A stretch of 64,000 nucleotides of DNA, taken from NCBI GenBank assembly GCA_002786065.1, contig NHNY01000012.1:186001-250000 (forward strand). Direction: 5' to 3'. Numbering within the stretch: position 1 is the first letter of the stretch; each line of letters begins with the position of its first letter. Under the pieces are notes generated by a model. It saw only the letters and a list, made by a program, of their open reading frames with translations. It had not been told where the DNA came from and searched no databases. This document shows positions 34,301 to 44,926 of the stretch, one piece after another. The position numbers were made by a program, and so were the translations under genes. This DNA comes from Microcyclospora pomicola. Its lineage: Eukaryota > Ascomycota > Dothideomycetes > Capnodiales.

Positions 34301-34722
34301 TTGGTATCGATGTCATCGACGGCAACTTGCGGCTCAACACTCCCATCGCGGCTGTCAAACTGAACCCAGTCACGAACGTCAAGGAAATCATCTCTCTGGG
34401 AAGAGTGTAAGTCATCTTATCCCTCCAATCACTCCCCAACATCCATCAAAATACTGACTTTACCCTTCTACACAGCACCTCGATCGAGCGCGACCACAAA
34501 CAGATCCCGCTGTGCAAGAAAGGCCAGCCCTCGGTGGCCGTCAAGATCGAGGGCCCCAACCAGCCGCTCTACGGCCGCCAGCTCGAGGAGAAAGACGTGC
34601 TCTACTCGCACATCTCGCGCAAGAGCATCGACACGCTCAAGGAATTCTACCGCGACGAGGTCGACAAGGATGAATGGGCGCTCATCGCGAAGCACCTCAA
34701 GGGGTTGTTCGATGTCGTGTAA
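31399..34722 (+). CDS. FUN12: Translation initiation factor eIF5B (Fun12)
   Basis: GTPase that joins the 60S subunit to the 48S complex; the homologue of bacterial IF2. Two exons (intron 34407–34475) give 1084 residues. The first about 490 residues are a highly charged Lys/Glu/Asp/Ala-rich extension with acidic runs. The G domain begins with GHVDTGKT at about 495, then [10 protein letters not shown] (switch I), DTPGHE (switch II) and NKID. Domains II–IV follow, with the long inter-domain helix rich in Glu ([14 protein letters not shown]). The intron lies near the C-terminus and its splicing yields [20 protein letters not shown], typical of domain IV. The length matches fungal eIF5B. Confidence 0.97.
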
Positions 34723-35578
34723 TTGAGGAGGGGAAAGAGGTTTAGATTGGTCCGGGTGTAATGTCGTTAGTGGAAAAGGTTCAGTACGTATGACGGTTGT
34801 ATTGGGGGAGGCTATGGAGTTATCGTCTCAAGGTATGCAAACGGTCCTGATACGAAAATGAGCATGTGATTGGACGAAAGGTCAATAGACAAAAGTGAGG
34901 GTGTTACGGGCATTATGATGAAACATGGGTATACGAGTATTTTCAGAATGTTGTTTGGGATATCGTCTGTTCTCTTATCTCTATATACTCTTTTCATCGT
35001 CCCTCCACGAGCCCCCGATTGCATTGACTGGAGGGTAAAGATCCATCTGCCTATGGCGGCTTCTTCCACCATGTTCAACTATGCCATCTTGATGCCATGC
35101 TAGATCCTCTCCAGGCCAGTGTACCCGAATAGGTTGGCATCACATACGATCACCCTTGCCAGGCTCACTCCAGCCAACTTGGTAAGCGGCTAGCCAAGTC
35201 GGTACACTTGATATCGCTGCATGAAGAGCATGGTCTCTCGAGGCGCATTTACTGGCTCATCCGTGAGGCCCAGAGTCCTAAGCCGATCTTAAACACGAGG
35301 GTAGAGGGCGTGGACGTTGTCATTCCCATCGCTTTTGCGAAGGTCTTCGATAATTCCGGCTCCTGAGGTCTCGATCGGATGAGTGCATGCTCCCAAGTGT
35401 CTTGGAGAAGCCACAGGACCATCACTTGTAATGATATTCGATACCATATCGCATCCGCGAATGGAACCAGTCGATCACAAGCCGTGCGAGCATGACCTCC
35501 ATGTCAGAAACACACTCCTGCAAAGACTTCGTAGCAAAATCATGATCATCTCATTCATGGAACCTCATATGATGGCTT
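34723..35578. other. Convergent intergenic region
   Basis: eIF5B (+) and the cyclin gene (-) converge here. No gene is supported in these 850 bases; AT-richer segments near 34850–34990 may belong to 3' UTRs. Confidence 0.35.
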
Positions 35579-36456
35579 TCATAAAAACGGCAGGACCACA
35601 TTCGCCCACCCCGACTCTACCGCGGAGCAAGGCGGCGTAGGCTCGGGTGTCATCAGGCCGTCGGCCCAGGACAGCGAGAAGGTGGAGTCGGTCCTTAGGC
35701 GCAGCGCTGTTGGCAACGCTTTGACGAGAGTGTTGGTGGCAATCGAGGTGCGAGACGGTCGACGCAGCTTCATGATCCCGTTCTGAACAGCTTGGGGCGT
35801 GGCAAGGTGCAGCAATTTCCATTCTAGAACCTGCAGCAGGTGCATCTTGGTGGCGGCGATGCGTGATGGCGGCCAGACGTCCCAGGTGATGTGGCGGGAC
35901 CAGAAGTGGGCATGAGGCGCGTTGTCCTGGAGGAAGTCGGTGGCGAGGACGAAGGCGGCGGTGGTGAGGAGGTCGGCGGGGATGACCATGAGTGGAGCTG
36001 AATCGGTCGAGTCCAGGAGGTGGTTGTATTGGGTGAGGATGTTGATAGCCAGACCGAGGATCTCTGGAGGCAGTTGCGCGCGTAGCAGCATGTCTTGAAT
36101 CAACACGGTTTCGTAGAAGGTCGAAGAGTGCCATCGGCCAGCGATCGAGGAGAAGACATCGCCGACATATGCGTCTGCGAGGTGGGGTCAATATGGTAAA
36201 GTCAACGGGAAGAACGTTGTTGAGAGGACTGACTTTCAAGAGGAGTCTCAATATCGTCCTCCTCGTCATCCTCGAGGATCTCCACTGCCGTTACTGATAC
36301 ACCATCCTTCTTGGCCGACGATGTGTAGGTCAGGGGCGGCGGGGTAGGAAAGCGAGAAAGACGACCTTGGGTGTCGAGGAAGGAGTCCAGATCGTCAATC
36401 TCAGCCAAGGACTCGGCGGTGCTGAAAGTTGGTGAGGGCGGAAGAGTCCAATACAT
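35579..36456 (-). CDS. Cyclin-box protein
   Basis: Two exons (intron 36233–36175 read on the minus strand) give 272 residues from ATG 36456, the first in-frame ATG. The N-terminal 70 residues are Pro/Ser/Asp/Glu-rich and disordered (VEILEDDEEDD). The second exon carries a cyclin-box-like helical region (MLLRAQLPPEILGLAINILTQYNHLLD, TTAAFVLATDFLQDNAPHAHFWSRH, KMHLLQVLEWKLLHL). The last helix pattern, M-x-x-L-E-W-x-L, is typical of cyclins (compare ...ERKILEALDWDL...). The protein probably activates a cyclin-dependent kinase; the closest type could be a Pcl-like cyclin, but I cannot decide this by eye. Confidence 0.72.
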
Positions 36457-38320
36457 GATTGCAGTATTGGACTGAAGTTCAGGCCTCGACCTTGGCAGAG
36501 CAAACAACAACCACGGCGGAAAGACGGTCTGCTATATGATATATCACTTCAGCAAGGGCAGAGGAGGCATTGCCAGGAAACAGACAAGCAGCGTCTGGCT
36601 CAGTACATATTCAGACCGCATCCTCGAACTGGACGAGTGAACATGACCAGCCATGCGGGACCATCAAAGCCCCCTCCCACAGTCGAGTCGAGCTTAAAAA
36701 GCACGGCTGGACGGTGAGCAGCATTGTCCCGACTCGTGGTGGTGGTTTTGGTGACTACTGGACCCCTCTGTTGGTTCCATGTCTCTAGCGGGCGAGGGGG
36801 AAAGTGTATGAGCTCGCCGCCGCGCGTCCAGGTGGAAGTCACCCATGTATGGCGCAGTAGTTCGCAGTTCAGGTCGGGTTCTCCGACCTAAGGTAGAGTT
36901 CCACATCAGCCTGGCTGGCGGGGAGGTAACATTCCTTCCGTTCCTTTTTGCGGAGTGCAGCTTCCGCGTTCCAACCCAGTCAATAAAATTCACCGATGCA
37001 CACTACTGTACTGTCACCATGTAGTGGGCGAAATCCTCCGCCTCGTATACCGCATGGCAAAGCCGCAAAGGTATAGTTCCAGATCACCTGAAACGCAATC
37101 GCGCATGTGTTGGGAAATGCTCGCTGCTCGGCCCTTCGACTTCGCCCGACTTCATCTCGATCATGTTCACGTGTTTTGCACGCCTCCAACGTCATGTAAT
37201 AAAAACATCAGCAGGACACCAAGCCAGTCGATTGATCTTGAGCATTGCCATGCTTCGGATGGTCGATGTGTACGTTACGCGAGTATGATATTGTCATCTT
37301 GTTGCATAGCACATGGCAAAATGTCTGACACCAGCCCAGCGTGCCTCATACCGGATCGACACAATGGAAGCAAGCTGAAACCGCGAATCCGTGTATTATG
37401 AAGCCGCGGAACTGTATATGGCACCCGCAAGTATCGCTTCCGATGAAAGCGCTACCTCACACTGCTGTACTGCGGGATCGTCACCTCGGTGGTACCATCC
37501 ATTCGAGGTTGCAAGCGCAGTATCGGGAGAGGATGGACTTGATGATAATGCAGTGGAGCTCAACTCCGCGTCCTCGCTTGCTGCCACTCGAATCCAGGAA
37601 AGGGTCTTGTCAAAGCCTCGCCTTCGACACTGTGCACTTGCTGACTGTTTGATCAAAATCACACCGCCACGTCCTGAGAGGACGGATCCAATCCAGATGC
37701 GTCCATGGTCAGCGCCCCCTCACGTTCTCAACGCATTGTGGCTGGAAAGCATGTCTTGTTTTCAACAGTCAGTGGCTTGGTCTAAAGCCACAAGATGTCA
37801 CTGTGTTGGACCGGCAACACTAAGCGGCCGACTTATCCGTTCTGCTAAGATGCCCGTCTGTGCGCCGCATCCTCTTACGGTTGCGCGTAGACTTACCCTG
37901 CCCTGCTCTGTCCTTGCTGGCATCGAGGTGGGATGCAATACCTTGGCTTCATAAGTATACATCAATGCTGCTGAAGAGGCAGTGAAAAGTCCGTTTCATC
38001 GCTCAAGACCTCCTATTCGCGCTGATTTGGCTTGAACATCCGCTCGCGTTCTAGAGAAGCCGATGGCACGAATCAGGACCTCAACACCGAATCGTAGGAT
38101 GAGGTGCCCTCAGCTGCGTCGATGACCGAGCACTCGGGATGCTGTATGTCTGGGCCGGAAGTATCTCGTCGTGAAAAGGCAAGATGAGAGGGACTTCTCA
38201 TTCCACCTCTACATGCCTAGGACATGAATGAATGGTTAGGTAAGCTGATCAGGCTCAAGAGTCCACCTTTATGGATGCAAGAGCTGAGGTGACTTGACCA
38301 TAGCAACAAATCTGCAAGTA
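36457..38320. other. Gene-free stretch upstream of the cyclin gene
   Basis: About 1.9 kb. The part next to 36457 is the cyclin promoter. One plus-strand frame (37391–37954) is long but its first ATG lies inside and it has no recognisable features; I do not call it. The right end (from about 38220) already shows isolated copies of the AGGT-type words of the adjacent minisatellite. Confidence 0.35.
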
Positions 38321-38811
38321 GTAGGTCGGGTCAGGTCGTTCATTGGACAGTTGAGGTGGTTGGTAGGACAGGTCAGATAATTGATAGGCCAGGTCAAGAT
38401 GCTTTGCTAGGTCAGGTCAGATGATTGATTGGACAGATGAGGTGTCTGATCGGTCAGATCAGTTACATAGTAGGTCAGGTCGGTTTGTCGGACGGACAGA
38501 TGAAGTCGTTCGTATGTCACGTCAGATACCTCGGTAGGTCAGGTCAGATTGTTGGACGAACAGGCGAGGTCAGTCGTAGGTCAGGTCAGATACTCTGGTA
38601 GGTCGGGTCACATAATCGATCGCTCAGGTGAGGTATTTGCTAGGTCAGCTCAGATCGTAGAATGGACAGGTAAGGTCGTTCGTAGGTCAGATTAAATACT
38701 TTGGTAGGTCAGGTCAGGTCGTTGGTTAAACAGATGAGGTTTTTGTTTGATCAGGTCAGGTAATTGGCTGGTCAGGTAAGGTAATCGGCTAGTCAGGTCA
38801 GATCAAACGAC
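38321..38811 (+). repeat. Degenerate minisatellite, about 21-bp unit with three-unit period
   Basis: About 23 head-to-tail units of 20–22 bases with consensus near GGTCAGGTCAGATNNTTGGTA. A variant unit (GACAGATGAGGTCGTTCGTA type) recurs about every third position, giving a higher-order period of about 63 bases (type A, A, B). Units differ from each other by roughly 10–40 per cent, so the array is old. It has no reading frame and lies between two minus-strand genes. I see no terminal repeats or insertion-site duplication, so it looks like a local tandem array and not a mobile element. Confidence 0.85.
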
Positions 38812-39392
38812 CAAGACCTCACAGTGTACATAGTTGAGCCCACCATACTAAAAGTTGAGACGACCACATGCGGGATTGCATCAGCAATGGTCGGCTCATC
38901 TCACCCGACCATGCTCTTTGCAATATACATCTCACCTGGTACTCAGCTCAGAAGCTCACCTGACCTGACCATATGTAGTGTCAAGTCGTGCGAAGGTCGG
39001 GTGAACTTTTCGTATGGTCGGGTCACCTCAGCTCTCACGACGGTCTTGATAACAGTGTGCACAGCATTGTGTATACGAAAGTGACGGCAGAAGTTGTCAT
39101 GTCGAAGCAGGATATGCATCGATGAAGCATCTTGTTCACAGGTGTTTGCAAAGTGCAGGTCATTGATGGTCCTAAGCTGAGTGGAGGCGAGGTTGTTGGC
39201 TGGGAAGTTGAACTGACAGGTGAGGTTCTGATGGTGACAGCTCACCTCGCTACAGGTCGACCGAGCGGTGCGCGGTGCCAGACGAACTGACACGGCCATC
39301 CAAAGGATATATACATGCACGTCAATATGAAAATCTCATTCAATCCTGTCTACCGTATGCCCATCCCACAACCACTCTCCGTACGAGAACAA
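38812..39392. other. Flank of the minisatellite with inverted unit copies
   Basis: No gene. The segment contains single copies of the minisatellite words in reverse (CACCTGACCTGACC at 38957–38970; CTCACCC near 38900) and in forward orientation (GGTCGGGT at about 38996 and 39017). It therefore looks like the eroded, partly inverted edge of the array. Confidence 0.5.
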
Positions 39393-39959
39393 CTACCCCT
39401 TCCCTCCACCCTCGCCCCTCCGTCCCATCAACCCCAACCATCGCTCGAGATCGAACTCCCCGTCACTGAGATCATTCGGGTTCCCGCAATACTTGAACAC
39501 GAAACCATCGATACTCTGCCCCGCTTCCCCCTCGCCATCCACGATATTAATCCGACAAGGCGACGGCCAGTAGTTCCGCGTCTCATAAGCCGCCAGCCTC
39601 GCGGCACCCGCTGCATCACGGACCTCGAACACCGATCCCTCGACGACGCTCCGCGCCTCGTCGACGACGGCTGGATACTGACCCCACAGACGCGCCCTGT
39701 AGCCCACGATCCACGCAGGTCGCAGCACCGGGCGGTCGTGCTGTTGCAGGACTTCGCGCAGGATCTCGGGGTCGCGCAGCGTGCCGTAGAAGAAGTACCA
39801 GCCGGTCGGGGGCGTGAGGGGATCCCAGTCGAGATGCGAGATTTTGCTCTCGTACGCCCAGCCGGGTGGGGCTGCGCGGACCTTCAGTGCTATCGAAGAG
39901 TGCTTGTGGGTTGATGATGGTGGGAGGGGTGGAGGTGTTGGGGGCGCGGTGGGGTTCAT
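39393..39959 (-). CDS. Gamma-glutamylcyclotransferase-like (AIG2) protein
   Basis: A single exon gives 188 residues from ATG 39959. After a Pro-rich leader and a segment KVRAAPPGWAYESKI, the AIG2/GGCT fold starts at FFYGTLRDPEIL (the Y-G-T-L substrate-binding loop). It continues with RPAWIVGYRARLWGQYPAVV, SVVEGSVFEVRD, and AYETRNYWPSPCRI, where the Glu of YETRNY is at the position of the catalytic acid. Such proteins cleave gamma-glutamyl peptides or form 5-oxoproline; the substrate of this fungal subfamily is not known. The neighbouring genes give no functional hint. Confidence 0.82.
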   Translation of the reverse strand: MNPTAPPTPPPLPPSSTHKHSSIALKVRAAPPGWAYESKISHLDWDPLTPPTGWYFFYGTLRDPEILREVLQQHDRPVLRPAWIVGYRARLWGQYPAVVDEARSVVEGSVFEVRDAAGAARLAAYETRNYWPSPCRINIVDGEGEAGQSIDGFVFKYCGNPNDLSDGEFDLERWLGLMGRRGEGGGKG

Positions 39960-40688
39960 GTTTGATGATGCTGTAGTTGTGCCCCGGAGTTCAAGTGTTC
40001 ACTTCAGGTCGAGTGGAGGTGGCACAGTCGTCCGATCCTCCACTTGAAGAGATGTTAGCTGATGGCAGAAGACACACCAGCCGGTGAGTCTGTAATGCAA
40101 CACTACGTGATGTAGACGGGTACCTAGCTAGGCGTCTCCAGAAAAGGCGAGCAAGCTGAAGACAAAGAAGAAGCTGCAGGACAAGAACCGAAACATCATG
40201 TTGATGAAGACGCTGGAGAAGCCTTATGGAGTTGATGACACTGTCTTGAGAGGCGCAAAACTTGTAGAGTAGGTATGTAGGTACATGGCTTTCTCTTGGA
40301 ATAGATAGGTACCTCAGGATAGATACGCTCGTCTGCTCATCCTCAACACCGTACCATTCCACTCGTTTCTCACCACACGCTCTTCACGAGATGGATCAAC
40401 GTTACCACTGACTGGCGCGAAATCAGGGTACAACGATCGATTGCATCCTGCCGGCTGACTGTGTTTGGTGACTCGGCGGGCTCGGCTTGGGAGAGCTCCA
40501 TTCAAGTTTGAAAGATCGGACGACTAAATAACTGTATGTACGGTGGGATATAGAACAATGTAAGCAAGCAAGCAACACAACCTCCTGTCCCTCGTACCTA
40601 GCCTTTCACTTTCTTCTCATCACATTACGGTTCATGTCTAAGTGTGTATTACCATCTCCCTTCAATAATCTCCCCAATACTCCTACTC
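39960..40688. other. Intergenic region between GGCT-like and SDR genes
   Basis: Promoter of the GGCT-like gene at the left and 3' UTR of the SDR at the right. Minus-strand open frames (for example 39991–40362) have no recognisable features. Confidence 0.35.
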
Positions 40689-41660
40689 TTACAAGAACGC
40701 CTTGGTCTCCTTCTCACACCACGACCACAGCTTCTCCTGGTTCGCCTCAGTCGCACCAATGTCAGGGCGCAACACGCAGAAGCGGCCCCAGGGACCGACG
40801 TATTTGCCCTCGTGCTCTTTCAACCCAGCTTCAGGACTCCAGCCCGCGAACAGCTCGGTGTAGCCGCCAAACTTCGTGTCGTAGATGAACAGCTTTGTGA
40901 CGTACTTCTCGATGAACGTCTGGTGACGCTGCAGCTCCGACTGCAAATTGCCGGGGTTCCAGGCGTTGGTGATGATGCCGGACGAGGCGAAACGCTTGGC
41001 GTAGGCACGAGACAGCAGCACGTTGCTCGCTTTGCTCTGCGCGTAGTCCTTCATGCGGTTGTTGTGGTTTTTGGGTCCATCGGTCTGCGCATCGAACTCG
41101 ATGCCGCCGTTGGGGGAGCCCATGGTCGCGAGGGAGGCGGCCCAGGTCACGCGCACGCTACCGGCAGCAGAGGAGGCGGCGGTCTTCTGGAGCAGAGGGG
41201 TGAGGTAGTTGGTGAAGAGCCAGGGACCCAGCACATTTGTGCCTATCTGCAGCTCGTGGCCTTGCTCGGTTTTGGAGCCGACTGGGGGAGTCATGACGCC
41301 GGCGTTGTTGGTAAGGACATCAAGACGCTGCTCCTTGGCGAGGAAGTCGTCGGCGGAGGCCTTGATGGTCGGGAGATCGGCGAGATCGAGCTTGAGGTAT
41401 TCGATGCGGCCATCGGAGGATGGGTGTAGGGTCTTCAGCTTCTCAATGGCGGAAGCGCCTTTCTCGGGGCTGCGGCCAGCCAGGTAAATGGTGCCGTTCT
41501 TGCCATAAAGCATCTTGGCCAGCTCGAGGCCGACACCAGTGTAGCCACCCGTGATGATGAAAACGCGGCCGGTCTGATCAGGAAGCTGGGCCTCAGTGAA
41601 GGTGGGCTTCGGGATGAAGGCGCATTGCCGCAAAGTGTCGAGGTAGAGGTTGCCAGACAT
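40689..41660 (-). CDS. Short-chain dehydrogenase/reductase
   Basis: A single exon gives 323 residues from ATG 41660. The NAD(P)-binding TGGYTGVG lies at residues 37–44, NNAG at 118–121, and the catalytic Ser is about 176 (VTWAASLA) with Tyr 206 and Lys 210 (YAQSK). An Arg in AGRSPEK after the second strand suggests preference for NADP. The architecture resembles the retinol-dehydrogenase/WWOX-like group of classical-extended SDRs that fungi carry in many copies. The substrate cannot be inferred. It is intact, unlike the SDR remnant at 19.1 kb, and the two are not close copies by eye. Confidence 0.9.
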   Translation of the reverse strand: MSGNLYLDTLRQCAFIPKPTFTEAQLPDQTGRVFIITGGYTGVGLELAKMLYGKNGTIYLAGRSPEKGASAIEKLKTLHPSSDGRIEYLKLDLADLPTIKASADDFLAKEQRLDVLTNNAGVMTPPVGSKTEQGHELQIGTNVLGPWLFTNYLTPLLQKTAASSAAGSVRVTWAASLATMGSPNGGIEFDAQTDGPKNHNNRMKDYAQSKASNVLLSRAYAKRFASSGIITNAWNPGNLQSELQRHQTFIEKYVTKLFIYDTKFGGYTELFAGWSPEAGLKEHEGKYVGPWGRFCVLRPDIGATEANQEKLWSWCEKETKAFL

Positions 41661-42711
41661 GATGAGTGGTGGTGGCGATGGTGATGATGGGGTGTTGTCT
41701 CCAGAGAAGGAAGGTGAGCTTATATATGTTTTCGGAGACTTGAGACGAAGCAGTGACAGCGCCTATAAATCTGATGCTGCAGTCGACGGCGTTGGCAAGG
41801 AGATAGAGTCGATGATGCCGGGTCGCATATGTATGATATGCATGCTGCCAAAGTCAAAGGCCTTTGTTCGCCAATGCGCCTTAATTCCGAAGCGCGCATC
41901 ACAGCGCTAAAGTCGTGATTGAGGTAAGAGATGCGCCGGCGGATGTGGATCGAGATCTCATCTTTCCGTGTGTCTTTCTTTCGTTCGTCCAACAGGTGTA
42001 GATGCTGTTGTTGAGGCCTCCATTCCTATTCATTCGCGTGATCTGCCGACAGAGTATCTGATGCCAGTGCTGTGACTCTCCCAGCCTCTTGTGCATAAAA
42101 GGCCGTCTCCCCCGCCAGAAGCAGCGGACACCCCGCATAAATTAATGAAATGCATTGGGCGTGTTTCCTCTCGTGATGAACATGTTTCGGGCCCAGCATC
42201 AGACATGTCTGCGTGTTTCTGTCAGCATGTTTCTCATCCAGACTGTGTATATTCGCTGTTGTTGAGTATTTATTCAGTATCGCAGTATATCAATGCAAGA
42301 TCGGATCGGAGGGCACCTCGGGCAACGCCTGAACGTGCGGGCAGAGAAAAGCACAGATGCAGACACAGACGCGACCTCAGGCTGTTAGCGTGTTCAGCTC
42401 AACCCAGTCCACTTCATTCCGCTGCACCACATCGCCCATTTCTTCTCGCCCGGCCAGACGCACGCGACCTCATTCTTCATCATTGTCTCGTTGCTGTACT
42501 CTATTGTCCTGGTATCATGTTCATTCACCGTTGAGAAGCATTGCTTTCGTCTCCGGGCTGCTGCTACGCGCTGATATCAAGCCGTGGGTCCTCGATTCCA
42601 CGCACGCGGGAAACGAAACGAAACCTGCAAGCCCTCGCGCTCTACCCACGAACACGCTTTTCCTCCCCTGCCCACCACAAAAGCTGCTGATCGACACGCG
42701 TGCCCATCACA
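41661..42711. promoter_or_regulatory. Shared upstream region of SDR (-) and TOS4 (+)
   Basis: The two genes are divergent. No gene is supported inside. The right part carries five ACGCG cores (see separate entry). The TOS4-proximal 60 bases are CT/CCAC-rich leader. Confidence 0.45.
42369..42701 (+). promoter_or_regulatory. Cluster of ACGCG cores (possible MBF sites) upstream of TOS4
   Basis: ACGCG occurs at 42369, 42462, 42566, 42604 and 42696; the last is the full MluI box ACGCGT, but it sits only 11 bases before the start codon. Mbp1-containing MBF binds ACGCGT, and TOS4 is a known G1/S target in yeast. Binding here is inference. Confidence 0.45.
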
Positions 42712-44281
42712 ATGGCAGACTCAGCACATACCGCAAGCGGGAAAAACACGACGACATCGCGTCAACCAGCTCTGCTCCCGGCATTCGAGCCCTTCTCCTC
42801 CTCACCCGGCCTGCCTCGTCCGGCCAAACGCAAGCTCGAAGACATCATTGAGGACCGACGATACTATCCTACTCCCATCCCTACCTCTTCCACGGGCATT
42901 CTACCGTCGTCTCCACCAGCAGCTAGCCATCAGACGCGTCCCACCATCCAACGCACCGTGTCCACCCTCTCGGAACGCGCTCCTCTCGGTGTCGTGCCTT
43001 CGGTGGATCTCCCTGCCAATGGCGAACCTGTGCTCATGGGCCGCTCGAGCACCTCATCAGACTACCAGCTGGCTCCCGACCGACATATCTCTCGCGTTCA
43101 CGTACGTGCTGCCTATCATGCACCCAACCACATCTTCCCACACGGAAAGGTGGAGGTCCAATGTCTAGGCTGGAATGGAGCCAAGGTGCATTGCAGAGAA
43201 GAAGTCGTGGAACTAGCCAAGAATGAGGTGTTCGTGTCGGAGAAGCCGATGGCCCAGATCATGATTGATGTGCTGGACACACGCGTAATGCTCGTGTGGC
43301 CGAAGGATGACACACGTGAGCCTCTTTCGGTAGGATCCAGATCACCTTGGGTGTCCGAGTCACCTACCAAGCAACGGTCTACCGCCGTGGCCCATCTCGC
43401 GTCTAGCCCACCACCATTCCCTCTGCAACGACCTGCATCACCCATCTCGCCATCACCCTTTGGTGCGACCTTCACATCCACCTTCCGTGCTGATGATATC
43501 GATGACGGCCCGGTCAAAGTGTATGAAGATCACAGCTCAGATGAAGATGCACCTCATGACCCAACACCTGAGCCTATTGCGGTGGATACTGCCTCTCCCG
43601 TGAAGCGATCCACCGTGTCACAGTCGAATGACCTGACCAAGATCTCTCATTCCACCACGGCCACCGACCCAGAAGACTTTTCTGACCACAACGAGGAGAA
43701 TGACCCTATCATCCACTCGTTCGGCCCGTTCGGAGACAACATCCTACAACGCTTTGAGTCCTTCCAGTCGACCTCGCCAGAGCGAAAGCGAAAGCCTCTT
43801 GCATCCTCCTTCAACTCACCTGGTCGCAGTGCATCAGCACCACGTCCCCGCAGCAGCCCCGTGAAGAACCATGTCATCAACCAGCTGGCCTTCTCACGCG
43901 TTCATTCTCTCCCACTCTCCACAATCCACAGCAATCTTCCAGCTGAACTTCGCGGCGCCAAGGCCAAACTTTCCAACACCGAAGACCTTGATGTCCTCAC
44001 AACATCAGCTCTGAAGGAGATCCTTGATGACATTCCCTGCGTCGGTGAGATCAGCCGTGAGGGAAAGGATGCTGCAGGCAAGCTGCTCGAGAGTGAATTT
44101 TACTACGTCCCCGAGATGGATACCGATCAGAACCGTCGTGATACTGTCACACACAGTCTAGGCAAGACCAGCATTCGCGCTGCAAGAAAACAACACAAGG
44201 TATGCTGTGACCCCAAAATCCATCCATCGTACCCATGCTTACAACTTGTAGCAATATTATTGGAAGCGTCCTCGGCATTGA
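42712..44281 (+). CDS. TOS4: FHA-domain protein TOS4
   Basis: Chromatin-associated FHA protein expressed at G1/S. Two exons (intron 44200–44251) give 505 residues. The FHA domain lies at about residues 95–200: VLMGRSSTSSDYQL, RHISRVHVRAAY, VEVQCLGWNGAKVHC, which is the phosphothreonine-binding G-R-S...S-x-x-H plan. The rest is Ser/Pro/Asp/Glu-rich with several SP/TP sites. The conserved C-terminal block (LTTSALKEILDDIPCVGEISREGKDAAGKLLESEFYYVPEMD-like region, then RAARKQHK|QYYWKRPRH) crosses the intron, which fixes the last exon of nine codons plus stop. It is a plausible target of the MBP1 gene in this window. Confidence 0.85.
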
Positions 44282-44926
44282 GACTTACATTCTCGGAATG
44301 CTGAGTCTAAAGCAATTGTGAATGGCTTGTCACGATGTTCCGGCCTTTTCCTGTTTCGTTTCCATTCCCCACATAGCGACAAGCGTTGGATTTGTAACGT
44401 TTTGTAGAAGCTCTCGTCGTGCATTCGCAGACATATTGCTTTTGGCCCGGCGTTCGTGTAGTGGAATGCGAGAGTTGTAACGCACCGCAGGCAACTGCGT
44501 TGACGGTGTCATCTACGGTTACCCCGTCGATCGGTCCCTTAGATCGTTCCAGCTCCATACTTTACTGGATCTCAGATGGGGGAGAGCTGTCATAGCGCTT
44601 TAAGGACAAGCTTTACATAGATGAAAAGTATCGCTTCAGGTCAAGTCGCCTCGTGAAGAGCCATGCCGCTGCTGAATATGTATTACGAAACAACGTAGAT
44701 ATTAAAGCAGTTAGCTATCACATGTCAGAATAAATTTTGTGAAATCAGAGTGACGTCGCGACGATGTACCCCGCATTATGGAGGGGTCCGCGAAACGTGG
44801 CAGCGGCACGATCCTCGCGTTCCCGTAGAACTGCTTGAGAGATCCACTTTCACACTCTCGAGGCAGCATCATCTGTTTGACTTGGTTGTTTGCCTCTCAA
44901 TACACCGCAAACACACATCGCGCACA
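44282..44926. other. Intergenic region between TOS4 and PPT1
   Basis: No gene is seen. The middle is AT-richer (44590–44740); promoter of the thioesterase gene is expected near the right end. Confidence 0.35.

Noticed and set aside
37391-37954. 188-codon plus-strand open frame upstream of the minisatellite
   Set aside because: It begins at GTG, its internal ATG lacks context, and the protein shows no domain or consistent bias.
38321-38811. AGGTCA direct repeats resembling nuclear-hormone-receptor response elements
   Set aside because: Fungi lack nuclear hormone receptors, and the words are explained by the tandem unit GGTCAGGTCAGAT.
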